Source: Aigarchaeota archaeon (GTDB lineage: Archaea; Thermoproteota; Nitrososphaeria_A; Caldarchaeales; Wolframiiraptoraceae). From it: a DNA stretch of 24,526 bases. Under the pieces are notes generated by a model. It was not told the origin of the DNA and ran no database searches. It saw only the letters and a list, made by a program, of their open reading frames with translations. The first letter of the stretch is position 1, and the number at the start of each line of letters is the position of its first letter. The stretch is from NCBI GenBank assembly GCA_025059415.1, contig JANXDQ010000011.1:1-24526 (forward strand), in the 5' to 3' direction. This document shows, one piece after another, positions 14,197 through 20,976 of the stretch. Made by a program: the position numbers and the translations under genes.

Positions 14197-14295
14197 ATGG
14201 CCTCCCCCGGGTTCCCCCTAAAGATCGGCTTCTTATTGAGCCTAGATTTAGCCTTGATAATCGCCCTAATAATAGTTGGCTTACTACTATACTGA
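14197..14295 (+). CDS. Candidate 32-residue single-span membrane micro-protein
   Basis: The frame from ATG 14197 to TGA 14293-14295 encodes 32 residues. A short polar start (MASPGFPLKIG) is followed by an almost wholly hydrophobic helix, FLLSLDLALIIALIIVGLLLY, which would span the membrane once. A GGTGA ribosome-binding motif lies nine bases upstream (14183-14187), and a TATA-like GGTTAAAC near 14153-14160 is at a sensible distance. The other reading frames here encode low-quality sequences. Size and layout recall accessory micro-proteins of membrane complexes such as Ost4 or Sec subunits, but no homology can be shown. It could also be a chance frame in an AT-rich spacer. Confidence 0.4.
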   Translation: MASPGFPLKIGFLLSLDLALIIALIIVGLLLY

Positions 14296-14514
14296 TCCGG
14301 GTTCAAAGAGCTGAGCTCCCCGCTTTTATCAAATTTTATAAGTGTTATAGCGTTAGAAATCGAATTTCGCCCTCCACGGATTCCCATCTCGCTAACAACG
14401 AGAACTTCAAGAACGGTCTCGAACTGGATTTATGGTAAAAGATAAGGTTCTATTATTTTGAAATTAAGATTCCAAATTTCCAAAATTTTTCAAAAAGTGC
14501 TTTGTGGTCAAATA

Positions 14515-14524
14515 CTTTATAAAA
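14515..14524 (+). promoter_or_regulatory. TATA box for the YchF-like GTPase
   Basis: CTTTATAAAA predicts a transcript start near 14546, giving a leader of about 30 nt that includes the GGGGTGA ribosome-binding site at 14558-14564. The rest of the spacer from 14296 to 14514 holds no feature I can support. Confidence 0.6.
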
Positions 14525-14574
14525 GGTTTTCTACTGGTTATGGACTATTATCTACGTGGGGTGAGCCCACTAAG

Positions 14575-15792
14575 TTGACTTTAGTCCACATAGGGTTGAT
14601 AGGGAAGACGAACACGGGTAAGACCACGTTCTTTAACGCCGCGACTCTCGGAACGGCCGAGGTATCAACATATCCATTCACCACCAAGCAGCCAAACTAT
14701 GGGGTAGGACACGTCGTAACTCACTGCGTGTGCAAAGAGTTTGGCGTCGTGGATAACCCGAAGAACTCGAAGTGCATAAATGGGTGGCGGCATATCCCGA
14801 TCGAGCTCATAGATCTGCCGGGCCTGATAAAGGGTGCATGGGCCGGAAAAGGTCTCGGGAACCAGTTCCTATCCGTCGCCTCTCAGTCGGATGTCATCCT
14901 CCACATAATTGACGCCAGCGGAAGCGTTGATGAGGAGGGGAGGCTAACCGAGCCCGGGACCGGGGACCCACTCGCCGACTACTACGACATAGAAGAGGAA
15001 CTTATCATGTGGTTCATCAAACTCTTGGATCGGTCAGAGGAAAAGATAATCAAGACCCTGAAAAGGGGGGAGGATCTCCCCGGGGCTATGGAGGAGGTTC
15101 TTAAGGGTGTGAAGATCACGGCGCAAGATGTAAGGGCCGCACTCACAAAGACCGAACTCGATAAGAAGGACTTCGAGAACTGGACACCCGCGGATGATAG
15201 GAAATTCGCTTCGGCTCTAAGGGAAATTGCAAAGCCCACAATAGTCGTGGCGAATAAGATGGATCTCGACACTGCTCCCGAGAACTTCAGAAGGCTTAGA
15301 GACCAACTCGTCGACAAGATAATCGTTCCATGTAGTGCCGAAGCGGAGCTGATACTGCGAAGAGCCGAGCAAAGGGGTTTGATAAGGTATGTGCCCGGGG
15401 AGGAGAGTTTCGAGATAATTGATGAGTCATCGCTAACGGAGAAGCAGAGATGGGCTCTGGAATTCATCAAAAAAAGGGTCCTCGAGGAATACATGAGGAC
15501 GGGTGTCCAATTCGCGATCAACGTCGCGGTCTTCAAATTGCTAAAGATGAACGCCGTCTACCCGGTGTACGATGTGCAGAAGCTATCAGATCGTCATGGA
15601 AACATCCTCCCAGATGTTTACTTAATGCATGATGGGGCAACCATCGCTGATTTGGCTAGGGAGGTTCACAGCGAATTAGCGGAAGGGCTTCTCTACGGCA
15701 TTGATGCTAGGACGGGGCTTAGGTTACCGGCGAGCTATAAGCTAAAGGACAGGGATGTATTATCAATGATCTCCGCGAGGAAAAGAGGCTAG
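14575..15792 (+). CDS. YchF-like TGS-domain GTPase (Obg superfamily)
   Basis: 405 residues. The G domain has G1 GKTNTGKT (10-17), the switch segment STYPFTTKQPN, G3 DLPG (80-83), G4 NKMD (227-230) and G5 CSAEAE. A helical insert of about 100 residues lies between G3 and G4. The C-terminus from about 320 is a TGS domain (VYPVYDVQK to DRDVLSMI). The archaeal COG0012-type proteins with this layout are relatives of YchF/OLA1 and associate with ribosomes, but the G4 here is the canonical NKxD of GTP-specific enzymes. The TTG at 14575 is chosen because it gives the family N-terminus (MTLVHIGLIGKTN), with GGGGTGA ten bases upstream. The frame is open further upstream but encodes an implausible extension across the TATA box. 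The stop interlocks with the opposite DUF35 gene. Confidence 0.88.
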   Translation: MTLVHIGLIGKTNTGKTTFFNAATLGTAEVSTYPFTTKQPNYGVGHVVTHCVCKEFGVVDNPKNSKCINGWRHIPIELIDLPGLIKGAWAGKGLGNQFLSVASQSDVILHIIDASGSVDEEGRLTEPGTGDPLADYYDIEEELIMWFIKLLDRSEEKIIKTLKRGEDLPGAMEEVLKGVKITAQDVRAALTKTELDKKDFENWTPADDRKFASALREIAKPTIVVANKMDLDTAPENFRRLRDQLVDKIIVPCSAEAELILRRAEQRGLIRYVPGEESFEIIDESSLTEKQRWALEFIKKRVLEEYMRTGVQFAINVAVFKLLKMNAVYPVYDVQKLSDRHGNILPDVYLMHDGATIADLAREVHSELAEGLLYGIDARTGLRLPASYKLKDRDVLSMISARKRG

Positions 15793-16277
15793 GTCTCAGG
15801 GACTATGTAATAGAGTAGGGTATTTTCTCTCTCATGTTTCCCTATCTCTATCTTGACCTGCATCCCGATTCTGAGTTTATCTAGGTTCTCGCATTTCACC
15901 CACGCCAAAACTTTGAAGCCATTATCGGCTTCGGCGATTCCAACGACGTAGTCTGGATGGTGTTGATAGCTCTCCGGCTTAACATTCACCACGGTGTATG
16001 AGAGAAGCCTACCCACATTGCTCACCTCAACCCATTCAACGTCACGGGATCCACAAGTGGAGCAACGTGGTTTGGGTGGAAAGAACTTCTCCCCACATTT
16101 CTTACAATGAGTTCCATATAGCACTCCATCGCTTAACCCCTCGAAGAACTTCCTTACACTCGAGATTGGGAGATTATATCTCAGCTTCAGCTCTCTTAAA
16201 TCCTTCCAGAGTGGGAGATTCAGCTTTTCATCAAATATTATCGGAAAGTTTTCCGAGAGTCGTTCATCCCCCGCCAT
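15789..16277 (-). CDS. DUF35-family zinc-ribbon/OB-fold protein
   Basis: About 162 residues. An N-terminal helical stretch (LWKDLRELKLRYNLPIS, then FFEGLSDGVLYGTHC) leads into a rubredoxin-like zinc ribbon, CKKCGEKFFPPKPRCSTCG. A C-terminal OB-fold follows (VGRLLSYTVVNV, VVGIAEADNGFKVLAWV). DUF35 proteins usually sit beside thiolase or HMG-CoA synthase genes and act as scaffold or CoA-binding partners, as in archaeal acetoacetyl-CoA thiolase complexes. Here no such partner is adjacent, so any thiolase would be elsewhere. The ATG at 16277 is chosen; a GTG two codons upstream is possible. Convergent with the GTPase gene, with a 4-base overlap of stop codons. Confidence 0.85.
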   Translation of the reverse strand: MAGDERLSENFPIIFDEKLNLPLWKDLRELKLRYNLPISSVRKFFEGLSDGVLYGTHCKKCGEKFFPPKPRCSTCGSRDVEWVEVSNVGRLLSYTVVNVKPESYQHHPDYVVGIAEADNGFKVLAWVKCENLDKLRIGMQVKIEIGKHERENTLLYYIVPET

Positions 16278-16364
16278 ATTCACGGAAGAATCTAGAGTGC
16301 CTCGGGAAAAATATTGCGCTCAACTTGGTAATGCTAAAATCGGAGGAGGAGTCAGTTATTTGAC

Positions 16365-16619
16365 GTGAGTAAGGAAGCGAAGTTCATTTTAAGGGTTGAG
16401 GAAGCGGAGAGGGCGTTTAGGGTGGAGAAAGAGGCCTCCGAGGCCTTAAAAGGCGCGATCAGCAGGAAGATGATTAGTAAGATGAAGAAGGAATACGTTG
16501 AGTGCCCGCTCCTCGGCAAAAAAGTTCCATTCCTCAAATGCTTCGCCTGCATCTCTTTCATCAGGAGAGTTAAGGGCCATGTACACTGCACTGGAGAAGG
16601 ATTTAAGCTCAAGTTTTAA
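16365..16619 (+). CDS. Small Cys/His-containing protein upstream of aglB
   Basis: 84 residues, not recognised. The first 45 residues form a charged, coiled-coil-like helix rich in Glu, Lys and Arg. The second half carries C47, C59, C62, H72, H74 and C75 (ECPLLGK, FLKCFACISF, GHVHCTG), spaced as for a single zinc or Fe-S site. The GTG at 16365 is preceded by GGAGGAGGAG (16342-16351) about 13 bases upstream, and a TATA-like AAAAATATT lies near 16306. The stop is about 33 bases before aglB on the same strand, so co-transcription is likely. No membrane span or signal is evident. A role in glycosylation is only suggested by position. Confidence 0.65.
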   Translation: MSKEAKFILRVEEAERAFRVEKEASEALKGAISRKMISKMKKEYVECPLLGKKVPFLKCFACISFIRRVKGHVHCTGEGFKLKF

Positions 16620-16651
16620 CCTAAAATATCGTCAAATGGGGCTGAGACGTG

Positions 16652-18724
16652 ATGCAGAGAGCTAGAATAAGCGGAGCTATTGACAGGATTAGGGGCCCCT
16701 TTAAGGGAAAGATCGTTATCTTCGAGGCCTTCATCCTCGTTTCCATACTCATCCTCGGGTTCATGATCCGGATTATGCCGATGAGGTGGGGAGTCTATTT
16801 GATGGAATTCGATCCATGGATGCAGTTCAAGGAGATGAATTACGTTATCGAGGGGGGCTGGAAGGGATTCATAGACTTCTTCAATTGGCATGACTACACG
16901 TCCTGGTATCCACATGGCAGAGATGTTGGGAGGACGGCGTTTCCGGGACTGCCATTCATGGCCGCATTCCTCTACCACCTACTGCACGGGATAGGGTTGG
17001 AGGTAGATGCATTGGAGTTGGCGGCGATCTTCCCCGTATTCATGGCGCTCATCGCGATACTCTTCGCATACCTCCTCGGCAGGGAAGTTGGCGGGAAACC
17101 CGCCGGGCTCGTCGCGGCCTTCTTCATGGCCATCAGCAGGGCGCACGTCGAGCGAAGCCTCTTCGGGTGGTTCGACGACGAGAGCATAGGCATACCACTA
17201 CTCATGATAGGGCTATGGGCGTACCTCAACGCCCTGAAAGAGGAGCGGAGTAGATTCGGGGTCGTGGCCTATTCCCTCTTGTCGGGGCTCTCACTTGGAT
17301 ACTTGGCCGCGAGTTGGGGAGCCGCAAAATTCCCCCTCGCCTTCATCCCGCTGGTGAGCGTCATACTCGCCTTAATTGGGAGATACAACCGCCAGCTCCT
17401 AGTCTCCTTCACGATCACCTTCTCTACATATGCCATGGTGGCCGTGATGGTCCCAAAGCTTGGACCAGGATTCTTGAGGGAAGTCACGATACTATCAGGA
17501 TTCGCGGCGCTCGTGATACTCATCGCCTTCGAGGTCTCAAAGCTTTATCCTGGGAAAGTGCACATTCGTAGGTTGCCTTACTACGTGATCGCCGCCGGAG
17601 CCGCCGGATACCTAGGGATGATGGCCGCGGGCTACATGAACGTCCCCGGGATAAAGTTCCTCAGCGTCTTGGCCCCGCAGATGAGGTATGAGCTCCCCAT
17701 AGTCATCTCGGTTCAGGAGAATCAGTTATCGACTTGGGCCGTGATGTTCTCCGACATGGGATTCATGGTGCTCTTTTCCTTGATGGGTCTCTATTACGCC
17801 TTTAGGCGGAGGAGTAATTCGGACATCATACTGGCGCTCTTCACGATTTTCGCGATCTACTTCTCATCCACGATGGTCAGATTATCAACGCTCGCCGCTC
17901 CCGGAGTGGCCGTCATGGCGGGACTTGGACTGACCGAGGTCTTAGGCGGATTTACGAGGGCCATGAAAATCGCATCCGCGAAGACCAAGATTAAGCCCAT
18001 TGGAATCGAGTACTACGTGTTGACGCCGATGCTGGTCATAGGCCTACTGGTTTTAGGGATCGTGCCCACCACATACGGTGTCAGATACTCGCTCTCGGCG
18101 ATCGATATCAGCTATACACCTCCGACGATCGTCTCCGCAGCAACTCCCTTCAGGATGGCTATACCGACTTGGCTCAAGACGCTGGAGTGGATGAGGACGA
18201 ATTTGCCGGAGGACGCGGTCGTGGCCTGTTGGTGGGACTATGGATACTGGGTAACCATCCTGGGGAATAGGACGAGCATAGCTGACAACGCGACCCTCAA
18301 CTCGACCCATATAGGAGAGATAGGATATGCCTTCATGTCGAATGAGACCATAGCTTATAGGACATTCAAGAAGCTGGGGGCGACCCATGTCCTAATCTTC
18401 GTCACGCACTACGCATATGGTCAGCAAGCAAGCCTTCTAGGCTATGGCGATGAGGGGAAGTGGATTTGGATGTTGAGGATAGCGAATCAGGAGGGACACG
18501 CATTCAAAGAAGAGGATTACTTGACCGAGCAGGGTTCTCCGACGGACAAGTTCTGGAGCGGGACGACTCTCGGCCAGCTCATACCCTATAAGCCCGTGCA
18601 GACGTCGAGTGGAACCCTCTACGTCTATCAACCATCGCAACTACAACATTTCAGGCTAGTCTATGAATCAGATGAACCATATACCAGCATCGCGTATGTC
18701 TACATTTATGAACTCGTTGATTAA
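16652..18724 (+). CDS. aglB: Oligosaccharyltransferase AglB/STT3
   Basis: 690-residue membrane enzyme that transfers a lipid-linked glycan to Asn in N-x-S/T sequons on the extracellular face. The first acidic metal motif is in MEFDPWMQF (about 51-59) and the second is in WFDDES. The external-loop SVQE motif (VISVQENQLSTW) is present, and the hallmark WWDYGYW begins at residue 527 in the soluble C-terminal domain. About a dozen hydrophobic spans precede the C-terminal domain. The ATG at 16652 directly follows a GTG at 16649; GGGGCTGAG just upstream serves either. All catalytic motifs are intact. It follows the small Cys-rich gene and ends interlocked with the PAC2-family gene. Other glycosylation genes are not adjacent. 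Confidence 0.95.
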   Translation: MQRARISGAIDRIRGPFKGKIVIFEAFILVSILILGFMIRIMPMRWGVYLMEFDPWMQFKEMNYVIEGGWKGFIDFFNWHDYTSWYPHGRDVGRTAFPGLPFMAAFLYHLLHGIGLEVDALELAAIFPVFMALIAILFAYLLGREVGGKPAGLVAAFFMAISRAHVERSLFGWFDDESIGIPLLMIGLWAYLNALKEERSRFGVVAYSLLSGLSLGYLAASWGAAKFPLAFIPLVSVILALIGRYNRQLLVSFTITFSTYAMVAVMVPKLGPGFLREVTILSGFAALVILIAFEVSKLYPGKVHIRRLPYYVIAAGAAGYLGMMAAGYMNVPGIKFLSVLAPQMRYELPIVISVQENQLSTWAVMFSDMGFMVLFSLMGLYYAFRRRSNSDIILALFTIFAIYFSSTMVRLSTLAAPGVAVMAGLGLTEVLGGFTRAMKIASAKTKIKPIGIEYYVLTPMLVIGLLVLGIVPTTYGVRYSLSAIDISYTPPTIVSAATPFRMAIPTWLKTLEWMRTNLPEDAVVACWWDYGYWVTILGNRTSIADNATLNSTHIGEIGYAFMSNETIAYRTFKKLGATHVLIFVTHYAYGQQASLLGYGDEGKWIWMLRIANQEGHAFKEEDYLTEQGSPTDKFWSGTTLGQLIPYKPVQTSSGTLYVYQPSQLQHFRLVYESDEPYTSIAYVYIYELVD

Positions 18725-19491
18725 CCTATGTAGAAGGGCTCTTTATCCCTCTTCCCACCTTCCTGCAACATCCTCTCATAATCCTTCTGGAACTCCTCCA
18801 GTAAAATCCTCTGCTTCTCTATCTCCTCATCGAGCTTCTCTAAGTCTATTCTGAATCCCAGACCCTTTGAGAGCACCTGTATCAACTCTCTCGCAGCGAT
18901 GGGGTCTGGGAAATATGAAACCGTCTCGGCCACTAGGAGCCAGGCCTTCCCGGACCTCGTTAAGTAGAGGAAGAGGAGGTATGAGGACAACTTGTCGGCT
19001 GGAACATTCTCGAGGTCCTGGATCAGCCTTGCGCCGGATTCAATGAACCTTCTGGTATCTTCTGGATCCACCGAGGCCACGTATGTGGCCCGTTCCCCAG
19101 TCATCCTTAACCCGGTTAAGAGGTAATAGTTACATGCTCCCCTCTCGGCTAGGAATCTGTAGAGTTTATCGGCAATAGCGTAGCCCCCCTCGAGGCTGTC
19201 GATGACGAAATTCCTGACGATGAATAAAAGCTTCACACCAGCGTCCTCATACATGTAGAGCTCGATCTTTGGCGAAGCTGCAACCCCTCCATTGACTAAG
19301 CTTACATGTGGGAAGTATAGTGACTTGACCTCGGCGATCTTGATAGGTTTCAGGTTCTCGACTATGTAGTTGATGGCTATCAGCGGGGCGGCGCCCGCGG
19401 AGGGCGAGGCGTCAATTACGCTAGCGCCTCGGAGATCGATATTTCCCCCCTGCTTGGTGAGTATTATCCTAACCTCCTGCGCCCTTGCCAA
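18721..19491 (-). CDS. PAC2-family proteasome assembly chaperone-like protein
   Basis: 256 residues of the archaeal PAC2/COG2047 family, related to eukaryotic proteasome assembly chaperones and to PbaA/PbaB. The core follows the family pattern: GASVIDASPSAGAAPLIAINYI, VNGGVAASPKIELYMYED, and YYLLTGLRMTGE. A C-terminal helical extension (about 205-245) ends in KEPFYIG; Tyr third from the end recalls, but does not match, the HbYX motif used to dock onto the 20S proteasome. The TTG at 19491 is chosen since a TAG lies two codons upstream, and a TATA box about 35 bases away supports it. It is last in the S27e, aIF2-alpha, Nop10 cluster, a widely conserved archaeal order. Confidence 0.87.
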   Translation of the reverse strand: MARAQEVRIILTKQGGNIDLRGASVIDASPSAGAAPLIAINYIVENLKPIKIAEVKSLYFPHVSLVNGGVAASPKIELYMYEDAGVKLLFIVRNFVIDSLEGGYAIADKLYRFLAERGACNYYLLTGLRMTGERATYVASVDPEDTRRFIESGARLIQDLENVPADKLSSYLLFLYLTRSGKAWLLVAETVSYFPDPIAARELIQVLSKGLGFRIDLEKLDEEIEKQRILLEEFQKDYERMLQEGGKRDKEPFYIG

Positions 19492-19523
19492 GAACTACAC
19501 CCATCGATCCCTAGCCGTTGGGT

Positions 19524-19535
19524 TATTTAAATTAT
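19524..19535 (-). promoter_or_regulatory. TATA box for the PAC2-family gene
   Basis: Minus-strand AATTTAAATAA lies between the Nop10 stop and the TTG at 19491, about 35 bases from that start. It suggests the PAC2 gene can be transcribed separately from the cluster upstream. Confidence 0.45.
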
Positions 19536-19550
19536 ATCTAGGAATCTCTA

Positions 19551-19721
19551 CTACCCGCTCTCCCTATGTTTACGCAGCTTGACGACCAGGTCTATGTACC
19601 TGTGTTTTAGGGAGATGCCTGTGGGATGAGCCGACTTGACCGGGGCCCCACATGTGGGGCAATTATCCTGTCGGAGGGTGTATCGCCCACAGCTTGTACA
19701 TTTGTTGAGGAGACCCGGCAA
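19551..19721 (-). CDS. Nop10, H/ACA ribonucleoprotein subunit
   Basis: 56 residues, short enough to be missed by many gene callers. The N-terminal C4 zinc ribbon CTSCGRYTLRQDNCPTCGAP is followed by HPTGISLKHRYIDLVVKL, matching the Nop10 pattern (H-P-P...DKY). Nop10 binds Cbf5 in the H/ACA complex that makes pseudouridine in rRNA. The TTG at 19721 gives MPGLLNKC; GTGATGA just upstream is a plausible ribosome-binding site. It begins six bases after the aIF2-alpha stop. Complete and typical; the rest of the complex (Cbf5, Gar1, L7Ae) is not in the window. Confidence 0.92.
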   Translation of the reverse strand: MPGLLNKCTSCGRYTLRQDNCPTCGAPVKSAHPTGISLKHRYIDLVVKLRKHRESG

Positions 19722-19727
19722 ATGTCA

Positions 19728-20516
19728 TCACTTTACTTGAAGGGATCCTTTTCCACCGGCTTCTTGGACGATTTTAATGCACTCGGAGGCGGCGCTTTCT
19801 AGGAGCTCCTTGGCCCTCTCCTCATCCTCCGCCTCAACTCTGATCATGTACCTAGGGGATCCTATAGTTGTTATGGAGACGAGTTCGCCGCGTCCCGCGG
19901 CCTTTAGCCCTTGGTCAATGGCCTTTCTTATCACCTCCACACCATTTCCAGACGGCGCCGTCAGTGTTAAGATTCCGGTTAAGACCGCGCGCCTCAACTT
20001 TATCTCCTGGTTGATGAGCTTTAGGAGCAAGTTTGCTGTTTCCTCATCGAGCCTCATCCATTCCGGAAGCTTCCCGCTCTCCAAGGCTTCGACGAATAAG
20101 CCATATAGGCTAATTTTCTGTTTCCTCGCGGGCTCGATTATAATCGTTTTAAGCTCCTCAAGCGATTTACCGGATCTCTCGGCCAATAATGAAATCACCC
20201 TCTCCACCTTCTGCCTTCTCTTCCACTCTAGGAGCTTCCACTCGCGCTCCTTCTGGGTCACGCGGCGGAGGGATACATCCGCCTGCTTCGAGGCCTTATC
20301 CACCCTGAGAACCTTGAAGACCTCTCGCTGATTCTCCCTCAGGTAATCCCTTATGTTCCTAACCCATTTGAGCGAGATCTCGGAGACGTGGACCAGGCCT
20401 TCCCAGCCAGGGTACTCTAGGAGGTCGAGGTAGGCTCCATAACGTTCAACCCTCTTGATGAGGCCTATTACGAGGCCCCCAACTTCCGGCGACTCCGCCT
20501 CGATAAATTCAGACAT
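19728..20516 (-). CDS. Translation initiation factor aIF2 alpha subunit
   Basis: 262 residues. The N-terminal S1 domain is clear (about 10-88: GGLVIGLIKRVERYGAYLDL, then EGLVHVSEISLKWVRNI and VLRVDKASKQADVSLRRV). It is followed by a helical middle domain (about 95-170) and a C-terminal alpha/beta domain (about 175-258) that binds the gamma subunit. aIF2 delivers initiator tRNA to the small subunit. The ATG at 20516 is preceded directly by TTTAGGAG and lies about 32 bases from a TATA box, so the transcript is nearly leaderless. Nop10 follows by six bases. No beta or gamma subunit gene is in the window. Confidence 0.95.
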   Translation of the reverse strand: MSEFIEAESPEVGGLVIGLIKRVERYGAYLDLLEYPGWEGLVHVSEISLKWVRNIRDYLRENQREVFKVLRVDKASKQADVSLRRVTQKEREWKLLEWKRRQKVERVISLLAERSGKSLEELKTIIIEPARKQKISLYGLFVEALESGKLPEWMRLDEETANLLLKLINQEIKLRRAVLTGILTLTAPSGNGVEVIRKAIDQGLKAAGRGELVSITTIGSPRYMIRVEAEDEERAKELLESAASECIKIVQEAGGKGSLQVK

Positions 20517-20541
20517 CTCCCTAAAGGGGGATCGTTCTTAA

Positions 20542-20555
20542 GATGTATTTAAACG
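20542..20555 (-). promoter_or_regulatory. TATA box for aIF2-alpha-Nop10
   Basis: Minus-strand CGTTTAAATACATC is centred about 32 bases before the ATG at 20516, so aIF2-alpha has its own promoter and is not strictly dependent on S27e transcription. Confidence 0.55.
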
Positions 20556-20660
20556 TCCTTTTCCCTGAAAATCTTCAATCTTTCTCATAAAGCGCTCGAA
20601 ATCATCTTAAAAGCCCCTTTCCAGCGTCACGTTAAATTTCCAACTTGGAGCGGGCGACAG

Positions 20661-20861
20661 CTAACTCAGCTTTTCCAAGACTCTTCCGAGGATCTTTGCT
20701 TTGCCGCCGCGGGGAAGTGCTATTGTGGAACCGCAGACCTGGCACTTTACCTCGATCTTGACGTTGTCGAAGACCACTTGCCTGTGGCCGCACTCGGCGC
20801 ACTCAACTAGGAGGAACGCGGACCTCGGCTTCGGGATAAGTTTCTCCCAGTCAATCTCCAT
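20661..20861 (-). CDS. Ribosomal protein eS27
   Basis: 66-residue small-subunit protein. It has LIPKPRSAFLLVECAECG at the start, a C4 zinc finger (C21, C24, C40, C43) and the family ending LPRGGKAKILGRVLE. The ATG at 20861 is chosen over an in-frame GTG at 20873 because GGTGAAG lies at ribosome-binding distance upstream of it. A TATA-like element about 45 bases further upstream gives a leader of about 20 nt. In many archaea eL42 (L44e) precedes this gene in an operon; here the gene on that side is a pilus-associated protein. The gap of about 145 bases to aIF2-alpha contains the latter's own promoter. Confidence 0.94.
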   Translation of the reverse strand: MEIDWEKLIPKPRSAFLLVECAECGHRQVVFDNVKIEVKCQVCGSTIALPRGGKAKILGRVLEKLS

Positions 20862-20900
20862 CCCAGACTTCACCAGCAGAATAGCCTAAATGAACCATCG

Positions 20901-20912
20901 CCTATTAAAGGT
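20901..20912 (-). promoter_or_regulatory. TATA-like box for eS27
   Basis: Minus-strand ACCTTTAATAGG is about 45 bases upstream of the ATG at 20861, placing the transcript start around 20880 and the GGTGAAG site within the short leader. Confidence 0.45.
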
Positions 20913-20976
20913 AACTAATAACCTCATAGTAGGGGCCGGGGCCTTCATAGGCTCGGCGGCCGAGGATGGGTCCTCT

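Noticed and set aside
14296..14320. T-arm-like GGTTCAAA near the start of the spacer after the micro-protein
   Set aside because: No acceptor, D-arm or anticodon arm can be built around it on either strand, so it is not a tRNA.
14181..14438. 85-residue plus-strand frame in the spacer before the YchF-like gene
   Set aside because: No domain-like composition. Its ATG lies immediately before the GGTGA that better serves the frame at 14197.
14458..14574. Extension of the YchF-like protein upstream to a TTG at 14458
   Set aside because: The extension would cross the TATA box at 14515-14524 and add 39 residues unlike the family N-terminus.
14982..15536. 184-residue open frame antisense to the YchF-like GTPase
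   Set aside because: The plus strand encodes a full GTPase with intact motifs; the antisense translation is Ser-rich and has no domain pattern.
19777..20331. 184-residue plus-strand frame opposite aIF2-alpha
   Set aside because: Antisense shadow of a clearly conserved gene, with low-complexity Ser-rich translation.
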